Source: an uncultured Collinsella sp. (GTDB lineage Bacteria; Actinomycetota; Coriobacteriia; Coriobacteriales; Coriobacteriaceae). Taken from it: a stretch of DNA of 6,991 nt. Every line of letters starts with the position of its first letter. Position 1 is the stretch's first letter. Below, in pieces: positions 1 to 6,777 of the stretch. A program made the translations under genes and the position numbers. The stretch lies in NCBI GenBank assembly GCA_900549655.1, contig UROZ01000104.1, positions 1 to 6,991 on the forward strand, read 5' to 3'. Below the pieces are notes generated by a model, which worked only from the letters and a program-made list of their open reading frames with translations, did no database searches and was not told where the DNA came from.

Positions 1-603
1 GTCGCGTCGCTCACCGAGCGCGCTGGCCTTACGCGCCGCACGTTCTATTCGCACTACCGCGATATCCCCGACTTTATCAATCAAATCGAGGACGGCTTGC
101 TGGCCGAGATCCGCGAGCGCATTGAGCTCATCACCGCAGCTCAGCTGCCCGATCTCTATCACAACATCGATGAGCTCGAGCCGGCGCCCGGTTCGGTTGA
201 GCTGCTGCGTTATCTTGCGGCCAACCGCGACTTAATCGGTGCGCTGCTGGGTCCGGGCGGCGACCAGGCCTTCATTAAAAGGATCATCGACACCGCGCGT
301 GAGGCTGTGGTGCCGCGTGCGCAGACGGGCATTTTGGGCCTGGCGCTGGGTACGTTTTTTGACTACTACGTCACCTACGTCGTGAGCGCCGAGGTCGGCA
401 TGATTCAGCGCTGGTTTGAGCGTGGGCTCACCGAATCGCCCGAGGCCATGGCGCGCATTATGACGGTGCTCGCTTTTGTGCGCCCTGGTGACCTGTACGG
501 CCAACCCATCGATATCAACGTGCCGGAATACGGCATGAAGCTATTGAACCTACAGCTCGAGGACGCGGTCGACACCGCCGCAACCGTCGAGTCCAACAAT
601 TAA
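1..603 (+). CDS. TetR/AcrR-family transcriptional regulator (5'-truncated by window edge)
   Basis: The frame is open from base 1 to the TAA at 601-603, giving 200 visible residues with no start, so the gene begins upstream of the window. An internal TTG at base 97 could be mistaken for a start, but the codons before it encode the family's diagnostic DNA-binding segment: the visible N-terminus reads VASLTERAGLTRRTFYSHYR, the end of a TetR helix-turn-helix with its typical TFYxHY recognition helix. About 20-30 N-terminal residues are probably missing. The C-terminal half, with LLGPGGDQAF, a hydrophobic helix around YYVTYVVSAEVGMIQRWFERG and then SPEAMA, resembles the TetR_C_8 ligand-binding/dimerisation type (the DhaS-like regulators). 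The protein would be cytoplasmic and bind an operator as a dimer. Its stop lies 11 nt before the giant activase gene, so the two are probably cotranscribed and the regulator probably controls this operon. The ligand is unknown. I am confident of the family and not of the target. Confidence 0.9.
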   Translation, partial: VASLTERAGLTRRTFYSHYRDIPDFINQIEDGLLAEIRERIELITAAQLPDLYHNIDELEPAPGSVELLRYLAANRDLIGALLGPGGDQAFIKRIIDTAREAVVPRAQTGILGLALGTFFDYYVTYVVSAEVGMIQRWFERGLTESPEAMARIMTVLAFVRPGDLYGQPIDINVPEYGMKLLNLQLEDAVDTAATVESNN

Positions 604-614
604 GAGGAGAGATA
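604..614 (+). promoter_or_regulatory. Ribosome binding site of the giant activase gene
   Basis: An AGAGGAGAG stretch (603-611) overlaps the last base of the regulator stop codon, and its GGAG core sits 5 nt before the ATG at 615. This spacing supports that ATG as the start, and therefore the Ala-rich N-terminal extension as a genuine part of the protein. There is no room for a separate promoter or terminator between the two genes, which supports cotranscription. Confidence 0.75.
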
Positions 615-3600
615 ATGAGCAAACTCGTCGAGGGCATCAAGGACCGCATGGTCGCTGCCGCACGCGAGGCCGCGCCCGCCGTGGTGGACGCCGCGCAGAA
701 GGCCGCGACCGCGGCTGCCGAGAAAGTTGCCGAGGCAGTTGCCGATGCCAAGAACGCGGCAGGGGAGACGTCCGTCGCTAGCGAGCCCGCCACCGCCGCT
801 GAGCCCGTAGCCGCCGCCCACGCCCCCGAAGGCGCGATCTTCAACCCCGACAACGCCCACGGCAACCTGCACCTGGGCATCGACGTGGGCTCCACCACCG
901 TTAAGCTTGCCGTGCTCAACGACGACAACCAGATCGTCTACGCCAAGTACCAACGCCACCACACCGACGTCCGTGCCTGCGCCCGCGACCTGTTCGAGGG
1001 CGCTGCGACCGTGCTGCCGACGGCCCAGATGACCTGCGCCATTACCGGCTCGGGCGGCCTGCTGCTGTCCCAGTGGCTCGACCTGGAGTTTGTCCAGGAG
1101 GTCATCGCCAGCAAGCGTGCCGTCGAGACCCTCATCCCTGCCACCGATGTCGCCATCGAGCTGGGCGGCGAGGACGCCAAGATCATCTATTTCGACAACG
1201 GCATCGAGCAGCGCATGAACGGCACCTGCGCCGGCGGCACGGGTGCGTTCATCGACCAGATGGCAACCCTGCTGCACACCGACGCGAGCGGCCTCAACGA
1301 GCTCGCGGCCAACGCCACCACCATCTATCCCATCGCCAGCCGCTGCGGCGTCTTTGCCAAGACCGACGTCCAGCCGCTGCTCAACGAGGGTGCTCGCCCC
1401 GAGGACGTGGCCGCTTCCATCTTCCAGGCCGTCGTGACCCAGACCATCTCGGGCCTGGCATGCGGCCGTCCCATCCGCGGCAACGTCGCCTTCTTGGGCG
1501 GCCCGCTGCAGTACCTCTCCGAGCTGCGCCACCGCTTCTACCTCACGCTCAACCTGGACGAGGAGCACCGCATTGTGCCCCAAAACGCTCACCTGTTTGT
1601 GGCGAGCGGCGCCGCCATGGCGCACGAGTCCAACAAGCTCAGCACGTTCCCGCAGCTCATCGAGGCCATCGATGCCCTGGGTGACACGCAGGGTGCCGAG
1701 GTCGAGCGTCTGGACCCGCTCTTTGCCACCGATGAGGACTTTGCCGAGTTCAAGACCCGCCACGACCAGGAAGTCGTTCCCAAGGGCAAGCTCGAAGGCT
1801 ACACCGGCCGCGTGTTCATCGGCATCGACGCCGGCTCCACCACCATGAAGGCCGCACTCGTGGGCGAGGACGGCCAGCTGTTGCATACCTGGTACGGCAA
1901 CAACAACGGCGACATCCTGGGCACGGCCAAGGTCATCATGGCCGATTTCTACAACCACATCCCCGCGGGCTGCACCATCGGCCACGTCACCACTACGGGC
2001 TACGGCGAGGCGCTTCTCATTGAGGCCCTCAAGGCCGATTCCGGCGAGATCGAGACCGTCGCGCACCTGCGCGGCGCCAAGGCATTCCTGCCCGGCGTCG
2101 AGTTTATCCTGGACATTGGCGGCCAGGACATGAAGTGTCTGCGCGTCAAGGACGGCGTCATCGAGCACATCATGCTCAACGAGGCTTGCTCGTCGGGCTG
2201 CGGCAGCTTTATCGAGAGCTTCGCCGTGTCTATGAACATGGACGTCCGCGCGTTCGCCGATGCCGCCATCCATGCCAAGTCCCCCGTCGACCTGGGCAGC
2301 CGCTGCACGGTCTTTATGAACTCGCGCGTCAAGCAGGCGCAAAAGGAAGGCGCCACGGTGGGCGACATCGCGGCCGGCCTGTCCTATTCCGTCATCAAGA
2401 ATGCCCTGTTCAAAGTCATTAAGCTGCGCGACCCCAAGGAGATCGGCAGCCAGGTGATCGTCCAGGGCGGCACCTTTATGTCCGACGCCACGCTGCGTGC
2501 GTTTGAGCAGCTTACCGGCGTTCATGCTGTGCGCCCCGACATTGCCGGCTGCATGGGCGCCTACGGTGCGGCACTGCTCGCCCGCGATCGCGCCGGTGCC
2601 GACGGCACCTCGACCATCCTTTCGGCCGAGGACATCGCGCACCTCACCGTGACGCAAAAGCACGTCCGCTGCGGTCGTTGCTCCAACAACTGCCAGCTTA
2701 CCGTCAACGACTTTGGCGGCGGCAGGCGCTTCATCACCGGCAACCGCTGCGAGAAGGGCGCCGGCCACAAAAAGCAGAAGACCGAGGCCCCCAACCTCTT
2801 CAAAAAGAAAAACGAACTGCTCTTTAACCGTGAGGTCCTGAGTCCCGACGAGGCTCCGCGCGGCACCGTCGGCATCCCGCGTGCGCTCAACATGTACGAG
2901 AACTACCCCTTCTGGCACGCGTTCTTTACGCGCCTGGGCTTTAGCGTGCAGCTGTCCGACCAGTCGAGCAAAAAGACCTATCAGGCGGGCATCGAGTCCA
3001 TGCCGTCCGAGAGCGTGTGCTACCCGGCAAAGATGAGCCACGGCCATGTGATGAACCTCATCGACCGTGACGTCGACTTCATTTGGATGCCGTGCGTGCG
3101 CTGGGAGCGCAAGGAGGATCCGACCGCCGGCAACTGCTATAACTGCCCCATCGTCATGAGCTACCCCACGGCGTTGGCACTCAACATCGACGAGATCCGC
3201 GAGCAGAACATCGAGTTCCTGTACCCGTTTGTGCCCTATCACGACAAGACCGAGCTCAAGCGCCGCTTGTACCAGGTGCTCGCCGTCGACCGCGTGACCG
3301 ACGCCGAGGCCGGTCGCGGTCGCGTGCGCGGTCCCAAGATCACACGCTCCGAGGTCGATGCCGCCGTCAACGCTGCCTTTGAGGCCGATGCTCGCTTCCA
3401 CGAGGATATCCAGACCATGGGCGAGGAGGCCCTTAAGTGGGTCGAGGACCACGGCGGCCACGGCATCGTACTCGCCGGCCGTCCCTACCATAACGACCCC
3501 GAGATCAACCACGCTCTGCCCGAGCTTATCTCGAGCTTTGGCTTTGCGGTCTTTACCGAGGATTCGCTCGCGCATCTGGTGAAGCCCGAGCGTCCGATTC

Positions 3601-5396
3601 GCGTCGTCGACCAGTGGATGTACCACAGCCGCCTGTACGCCGTGGCTCGTTTTGTGACGATGCGCAACGATCTGGACCTGATCCAGCTCAATTCGTTCGG
3701 CTGCGGCCTGGACGCCCTGACCACCGATCAGGTGCAGGAGATTCTTGAGGCCAGCGGCAAGATCTACACCGTGCTCAAGATCGACGAGGTGTCCAACCTG
3801 GGCGCCGCGCGCATCCGTATTCGCTCGCTCATGGCGGCGCTCAAGGATCAGGAGGCCGAGCGTCTGGCCGAGGCCACGGCCGCGGGCGAGGTCTTTGAGC
3901 AGGGCGATGCCGCGCCGGTGACACCCTCAACGGATGCCCCGGCGTTCGCGAGCCGCAAGTACACGTTCGAAGCGCAGCGTGAGAGCGCCTCGACCGCATG
4001 GCCCAAGGTGCCCTTTACCGAGCAGATGCGCGACGAGGGCTACACCATTCTGTGCCCGCAGATGGCGCCTATCCACTTTGACCTGGTCAAAGAGGTGTTC
4101 CGCGGTGCCGGCTACAACCTTGAGCTGTTGCCCTCGACCGATCACGATGCCGTCGAGGCCGGCCTGCGTTACGTGAACAATGACATCTGTTACCCGTCGA
4201 TCTTGGTGACGGGCCAGATTATGGAAGCCATCGAGAGCGGTCGGTATGATCTGTCCAAGACTGCCGTGGTAATCAGTCAGACCGGCGGCGGCTGCCGTGC
4301 CACCAACTACATCGCGCTAATCCGCAAGGCCCTGCGCGAGAGCGGTCACCCCGAGATTCCGGTGATCTCGCTTTCGGCCGTGGCGCTGGGCGAGGACAAT
4401 CCCGGCTTTAAGATTACGCCGGCGCTGCTTAAGCAGGCTGTGTACGCGGTGCTCTTTGGTGACGTGATGATGCAGATGCTCTACCGCTGCCGTCCGTACG
4501 AGGCCACGCCCGGTGCCGCCAACGCACTCTACGAGGAGTATATGGCGCGCGCCCGCAAACTGGCGCCCAAGTTCAACAGGCATAACTACACCAAGCTTGC
4601 TCGTGAGGCCATCCAGGCTTTCGACACGATGCCGCTGGTGGGCGAGGGCACCAAGCCGCGTGTGGGCGTGGTCGGCGAGATCTTGGTTAAGTTCCACCCC
4701 ACAGCCAACAACCACGTGGTCGACGTGATTGAGCGCGAGGGCTGCGAGGCCGTGGTGCCGGGCCTGCTCGACTTCTTCCTGTACTCCATGAGCAATGCCG
4801 AGCTGCAAAAAGACGAGTTGGGCAGCTCTGCCACCACCCGTGCCGCCATGCAGGCGCTCATCAAGCTGGTGGACTGGATGCGTACGCCGGTGGAAGAACT
4901 GCTCCAGAAGTCCCGCCGCTTTGAGGCGCCCGAGCGCATCGATGCTATGGCCGACAAGGCGCGCACCGTGCTTTCGGTGTGCAACAACATGGGCGAGGGC
5001 TGGCTGCTTACGGCCGAGATGCTCGATCTGATCGACCATGGCGCGCCCAACATCATCTGCACGCAGCCCTTCGCGTGCCTGCCTAACCACGTGGTGGGCA
5101 AGGCCGTGATCAAGGAGCTGCGCCGTCAGCACCCCGAGAGCAACATCGTCGCGGTGGACTACGACCCCGGTGCGTCCGAGGTCAACCAGCTCAACCGCAT
5201 TAAGCTCATGATTAGCGTGGCTAAGGAGAACATGCGCGCCGGCAAGGGCTTTAAGCTCGAGAAGGTGGCCCCGCTCGCGATGGACGAGGTCACCGGCCAG
5301 ATGCGTGCCCACGACGGCTGCGTGAGCTGCGATTCGGCGAGCGAGGAGGCCGTGGCATCGGTCGCCAAGCGCTTGGGACGCGGCATTAAGAAGTAG
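615..5396 (+). CDS. Giant acyl-CoA dehydratase/reductase activase-like protein (tandem BadF/BcrA-type ATPases + DUF2229 + dehydratase-like region)
   Basis: This 1593-residue cytoplasmic protein has no signal peptide or membrane helix. Residues 1-60 are an Ala/Lys/Glu-rich helical extension, followed by an Ala/Pro linker to about 85. Activase domain 1 (about 85-335) has the phosphate loop DVGSTT (90-95), the LGGED motif (183-187), cluster cysteines C205 (NGTCAGGTG) and C244 (SRCGVF), and GG 295-296. Activase domain 2 (about 400-660) repeats all of this: DAGSTT (405-410), DIGGQD (500-505), C525, C564 and GG 618-619. A linker carries C686, C689, C693 and C712. A DUF2229-like domain begins near 752 (GIPRALNMYENYPFW) with C802, C827, C841 and C844. 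Dehydratase-like segments follow (about 950-1075 and 1155-1590) with C1030, C1192, C1227, C1482, C1488, C1569 and C1572. Family knowledge: activases are ASKHA-fold ATPases holding a [4Fe-4S] cluster between two subunits and injecting low-potential electrons into 2-hydroxyacyl-CoA dehydratases or benzoyl-CoA-type reductases. Having both ATPase units and a dehydratase-like part in one chain suggests a self-contained ATP-driven reductase, but the substrate is unknown. It is probably cotranscribed with the upstream TetR gene, and transcription ends at the hairpin after the TAG. Confidence 0.92.
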   Translation: MSKLVEGIKDRMVAAAREAAPAVVDAAQKAATAAAEKVAEAVADAKNAAGETSVASEPATAAEPVAAAHAPEGAIFNPDNAHGNLHLGIDVGSTTVKLAVLNDDNQIVYAKYQRHHTDVRACARDLFEGAATVLPTAQMTCAITGSGGLLLSQWLDLEFVQEVIASKRAVETLIPATDVAIELGGEDAKIIYFDNGIEQRMNGTCAGGTGAFIDQMATLLHTDASGLNELAANATTIYPIASRCGVFAKTDVQPLLNEGARPEDVAASIFQAVVTQTISGLACGRPIRGNVAFLGGPLQYLSELRHRFYLTLNLDEEHRIVPQNAHLFVASGAAMAHESNKLSTFPQLIEAIDALGDTQGAEVERLDPLFATDEDFAEFKTRHDQEVVPKGKLEGYTGRVFIGIDAGSTTMKAALVGEDGQLLHTWYGNNNGDILGTAKVIMADFYNHIPAGCTIGHVTTTGYGEALLIEALKADSGEIETVAHLRGAKAFLPGVEFILDIGGQDMKCLRVKDGVIEHIMLNEACSSGCGSFIESFAVSMNMDVRAFADAAIHAKSPVDLGSRCTVFMNSRVKQAQKEGATVGDIAAGLSYSVIKNALFKVIKLRDPKEIGSQVIVQGGTFMSDATLRAFEQLTGVHAVRPDIAGCMGAYGAALLARDRAGADGTSTILSAEDIAHLTVTQKHVRCGRCSNNCQLTVNDFGGGRRFITGNRCEKGAGHKKQKTEAPNLFKKKNELLFNREVLSPDEAPRGTVGIPRALNMYENYPFWHAFFTRLGFSVQLSDQSSKKTYQAGIESMPSESVCYPAKMSHGHVMNLIDRDVDFIWMPCVRWERKEDPTAGNCYNCPIVMSYPTALALNIDEIREQNIEFLYPFVPYHDKTELKRRLYQVLAVDRVTDAEAGRGRVRGPKITRSEVDAAVNAAFEADARFHEDIQTMGEEALKWVEDHGGHGIVLAGRPYHNDPEINHALPELISSFGFAVFTEDSLAHLVKPERPIRVVDQWMYHSRLYAVARFVTMRNDLDLIQLNSFGCGLDALTTDQVQEILEASGKIYTVLKIDEVSNLGAARIRIRSLMAALKDQEAERLAEATAAGEVFEQGDAAPVTPSTDAPAFASRKYTFEAQRESASTAWPKVPFTEQMRDEGYTILCPQMAPIHFDLVKEVFRGAGYNLELLPSTDHDAVEAGLRYVNNDICYPSILVTGQIMEAIESGRYDLSKTAVVISQTGGGCRATNYIALIRKALRESGHPEIPVISLSAVALGEDNPGFKITPALLKQAVYAVLFGDVMMQMLYRCRPYEATPGAANALYEEYMARARKLAPKFNRHNYTKLAREAIQAFDTMPLVGEGTKPRVGVVGEILVKFHPTANNHVVDVIEREGCEAVVPGLLDFFLYSMSNAELQKDELGSSATTRAAMQALIKLVDWMRTPVEELLQKSRRFEAPERIDAMADKARTVLSVCNNMGEGWLLTAEMLDLIDHGAPNIICTQPFACLPNHVVGKAVIKELRRQHPESNIVAVDYDPGASEVNQLNRIKLMISVAKENMRAGKGFKLEKVAPLAMDEVTGQMRAHDGCVSCDSASEEAVASVAKRLGRGIKK

Positions 5397-5424
5397 TTGG
5401 TCTGCTTCGGGTCGGATATAAGAC

Positions 5425-5461
5425 AAACGGGTGGTAGCCGTGGCGGCTATCACCCGTTTTT
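5425..5461 (+). terminator. Rho-independent terminator of the TetR-activase operon
   Basis: A 16-bp stem is formed by 5425-5440 (starting AAACGGGTGG) and 5444-5459 (ending TCACCCGTTT), closed by the 3-nt loop TGG and followed by a run of five T at 5457-5461. The only imperfection is one G opposite T, which remains a G-U wobble in a + strand transcript and would become a C-A mismatch in a minus strand transcript. That asymmetry, and the placement 28 nt after the activase stop, mark it as the terminator for rightward transcription and separate the activase unit from the dehydrogenase. Confidence 0.9.
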
Positions 5462-5513
5462 GTTGGACATATGTTGCGTAAATGGCATCGCTGCATCCTC
5501 CTGTGAGCTCGGA

Positions 5514-5644
5514 TTTCGGAAGTATGCGGCAAAATCTGAATAGGCCGAGCACGCTGAGTATGTCCAGGCTCTGTACCTGCGGTTTTGTCTGCGGAAAACG
5601 GGAGTGTGCTCGGGGGTTCCAGAATTTGCCGCATACTTCCGAAA
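5514..5644. repeat. Long imperfect palindrome, possible branched hairpin element
   Basis: The outer arms 5514-5540 and 5617-5644 are inverted copies sharing a 20-bp perfect core that includes CGGAAGTATGCGGCAAA, then one mismatch, four more pairs and a single-base bulge. Inside them a second stem pairs 5545-5555 (CCGAGCACGCT) with 5603-5613 (AGTGTGCTCGG), with one G-U wobble. The central part can form two small hairpins: CAGG 5565-5568 with CCTG 5576-5579, and GTTTT 5582-5586 with AAAAC 5595-5599. The whole would fold as a stem with a forked tip. It carries no T-run of terminator type and no coding frame with a ribosome binding site. It could be a dispersed palindromic repeat (MITE- or BIME-like), a structured RNA or a processing site. 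I see no clear target-site duplication at its ends. The structure is seen directly; the role is unknown. Confidence 0.75.
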
Positions 5645-5813
5645 ACGGTGGTCTAACGGCACGCAAAATGCCCTTCGGAACCCTGAGTTAATGGACAGAT
5701 GTATCCGTTCGCCGCGGAATACCGTCCGTTTATAGAACCCACCTCCGGCTCGTAGCCTCCATACGGTTGAATAAATACACATCTATGGAATTACGTAAGA
5801 GAGGACTGTTCCT

Positions 5814-6773
5814 ATGAGCTACAAGACCGTTTGCGTCGCCGGCGGCGGCGTGCTGGGAAGCCAGATTGCCTTTCAGGCTGCCTACTGCGGCTTTGACGTA
5901 ACGATTTGGCTGCGCAGCGAGGGCAGCATCGGACGTACCCAGCCCAAGATCGACCATGTGCGCGAGGAGTACATCGCGGCCATCGAGGGCATGGCGGACG
6001 GCACGGGCGAGTGGTGCGCCGGCATCGCCGATAGCGACCAGCCCTTTGACAAGGATGCGGCGCTCGCCGCCGTCGAGCGTGCCTACTCCACGCTCAAGCT
6101 GGAGCTCGACCTCGCCAAGGCCGTGGCCGACGCCGACCTGGTCATCGAGTCCATGGCCGAGGATACCCAGGCAAAGATCGACTTCTACAAGAAGCTCGCC
6201 CCGGTTCTCCCGCAAAAGACCGTCGTCGTGACCAATTCCTCCACGCTGCTGCCGAGCACCTTTGCCAAGTACACCGGCCGCCCCGAGAAGTACCTGTCGC
6301 TGCACTTTGCCAACTCTATCTGGAAGAACAACATGACCGAGGTCATGGCCCAGGACCAGACCGACAAGCGCTACTTCGAAGAGCTGGTCGATTTTGCCAA
6401 CGACATTCGCATGTTGGCGCTTCCCGTCAACAAGGAAAAGAACGGCTACCTGCTCAACTCCATGCTGGTGCCTTGGCTGCTCTCGGGTCTCGACCTGTAT
6501 GTCTCGGGCGTCAGCGACCCCAAGAGCATCGACCTCGCATGGACGCGCGGCACCGGCGCTCCCAAGGGCCCGTTCCGCGTGTTCGATACCGTGGGTATTC
6601 AGACGGCCTACAACATCGTCATGCAGTACCAGAAGGTGCCGGGTCTGGTGAGCCCGCTGCTCAAAAAGATGATGATGCCCTACAACTTTAAGGCCATGGC
6701 CTCCGTTCTCAAGAAAATGCTCAACGAAGGCAAGCTGGGCGAAAGCTCGGGCGAGGGCTTCTTCAAGTACTAA
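5814..6773 (+). CDS. 3-hydroxyacyl-CoA dehydrogenase (3-hydroxybutyryl-CoA dehydrogenase-like), probably NADP(H)-type
   Basis: The enzyme would interconvert 3-hydroxyacyl-CoA and 3-oxoacyl-CoA, as in butyrate formation or beta-oxidation, in the cytoplasm. The 319 residues begin with a Rossmann fold (GGGVLG, 10-15; DLVIE, 108-112). The catalytic set is intact by position: S143 in TNSST, H164 in LHFANS, E176 in MTEVM and N215 in GYLLNS. The Ser-His and His-Glu spacings (21 and 12) equal those of human HADH. The C-terminal helical domain follows, with GAPKGPFRVFDTVG and a GEGFFKY end typical of the family. It is about 35 residues longer than the usual 280-290, mainly before residue 108. The acidic residue normally ending the second strand is replaced (IWLRSEGSIG, L33-R34-S35), which suggests NADP(H). 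The usual HFFNP is HFANS here, so substrate range may differ. The start ATG has an AGAGAGGA ribosome binding site (5798-5805) 8 nt upstream. It is transcribed separately from the activase, which is terminated upstream. Confidence 0.9.
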   Translation: MSYKTVCVAGGGVLGSQIAFQAAYCGFDVTIWLRSEGSIGRTQPKIDHVREEYIAAIEGMADGTGEWCAGIADSDQPFDKDAALAAVERAYSTLKLELDLAKAVADADLVIESMAEDTQAKIDFYKKLAPVLPQKTVVVTNSSTLLPSTFAKYTGRPEKYLSLHFANSIWKNNMTEVMAQDQTDKRYFEELVDFANDIRMLALPVNKEKNGYLLNSMLVPWLLSGLDLYVSGVSDPKSIDLAWTRGTGAPKGPFRVFDTVGIQTAYNIVMQYQKVPGLVSPLLKKMMMPYNFKAMASVLKKMLNEGKLGESSGEGFFKY

Positions 6774-6777
6774 GAAC

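Larger units (their letters stand above)
5397..5813. other. Intergenic region of 417 bp between the activase and dehydrogenase genes
   Basis: No convincing gene lies here. The region contains a Rho-independent terminator (5425-5461), a long imperfect palindrome (5514-5644) and about 170 bp of leader before the dehydrogenase. The longest + strand frame (5482-5691, 69 codons) has no ribosome binding site and runs straight through the palindrome arms, so it is not taken as coding. Base composition is visibly richer in A and T than in the flanking genes. A perfect 8-bp palindrome TTACGTAA (5791-5798) lies next to the dehydrogenase ribosome binding site; it may be chance. I could not find a persuasive -35/-10 pair, although the terminator upstream means the dehydrogenase should have its own promoter here. 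Confidence 0.6.

Noticed and set aside
97..603. TTG at base 97 as the start of the regulator gene
   Set aside because: The same frame is open to base 1 and encodes the helix-turn-helix recognition helix upstream of the TTG, so the real start is outside the window.
600..3626. Very long open frame (about 1000 codons) on the minus strand, opposite the first two thirds of the activase gene
   Set aside because: It lies opposite a protein with intact conserved motifs throughout. Its translation is a monotonous Val/Ala/Gly/Asp/Leu mix without recognisable domains, the pattern produced by reading a GC-rich gene backwards, where stop codons are rare.
4317..5666. Minus-strand open frame of about 450 codons crossing the terminator and palindrome
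   Set aside because: Mostly the antisense shadow of the activase C-terminus. It extends through the hairpins only because stops happen to be absent, and no family motif is visible.
5482..5691. Small + strand frame of 69 codons within the intergenic region
   Set aside because: No ribosome binding site before its ATG, and both arms of the palindrome are translated in it, so its sequence is explained by the palindrome and not by protein constraint.
5692..5736. Possible promoter: TGGACA (5692-5697) as -35 with GAATAC or TATAGA as -10
   Set aside because: TGGACA is a fair -35, but the hexamer at the proper spacing is poor, and TATAGA lies too far away. Not strong enough to annotate.
5791..5798. 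Perfect palindrome TTACGTAA just before the dehydrogenase ribosome binding site
   Set aside because: Only 8 bp, single copy, and expected by chance at this length; kept as a note in the intergenic entry and not called as an operator.
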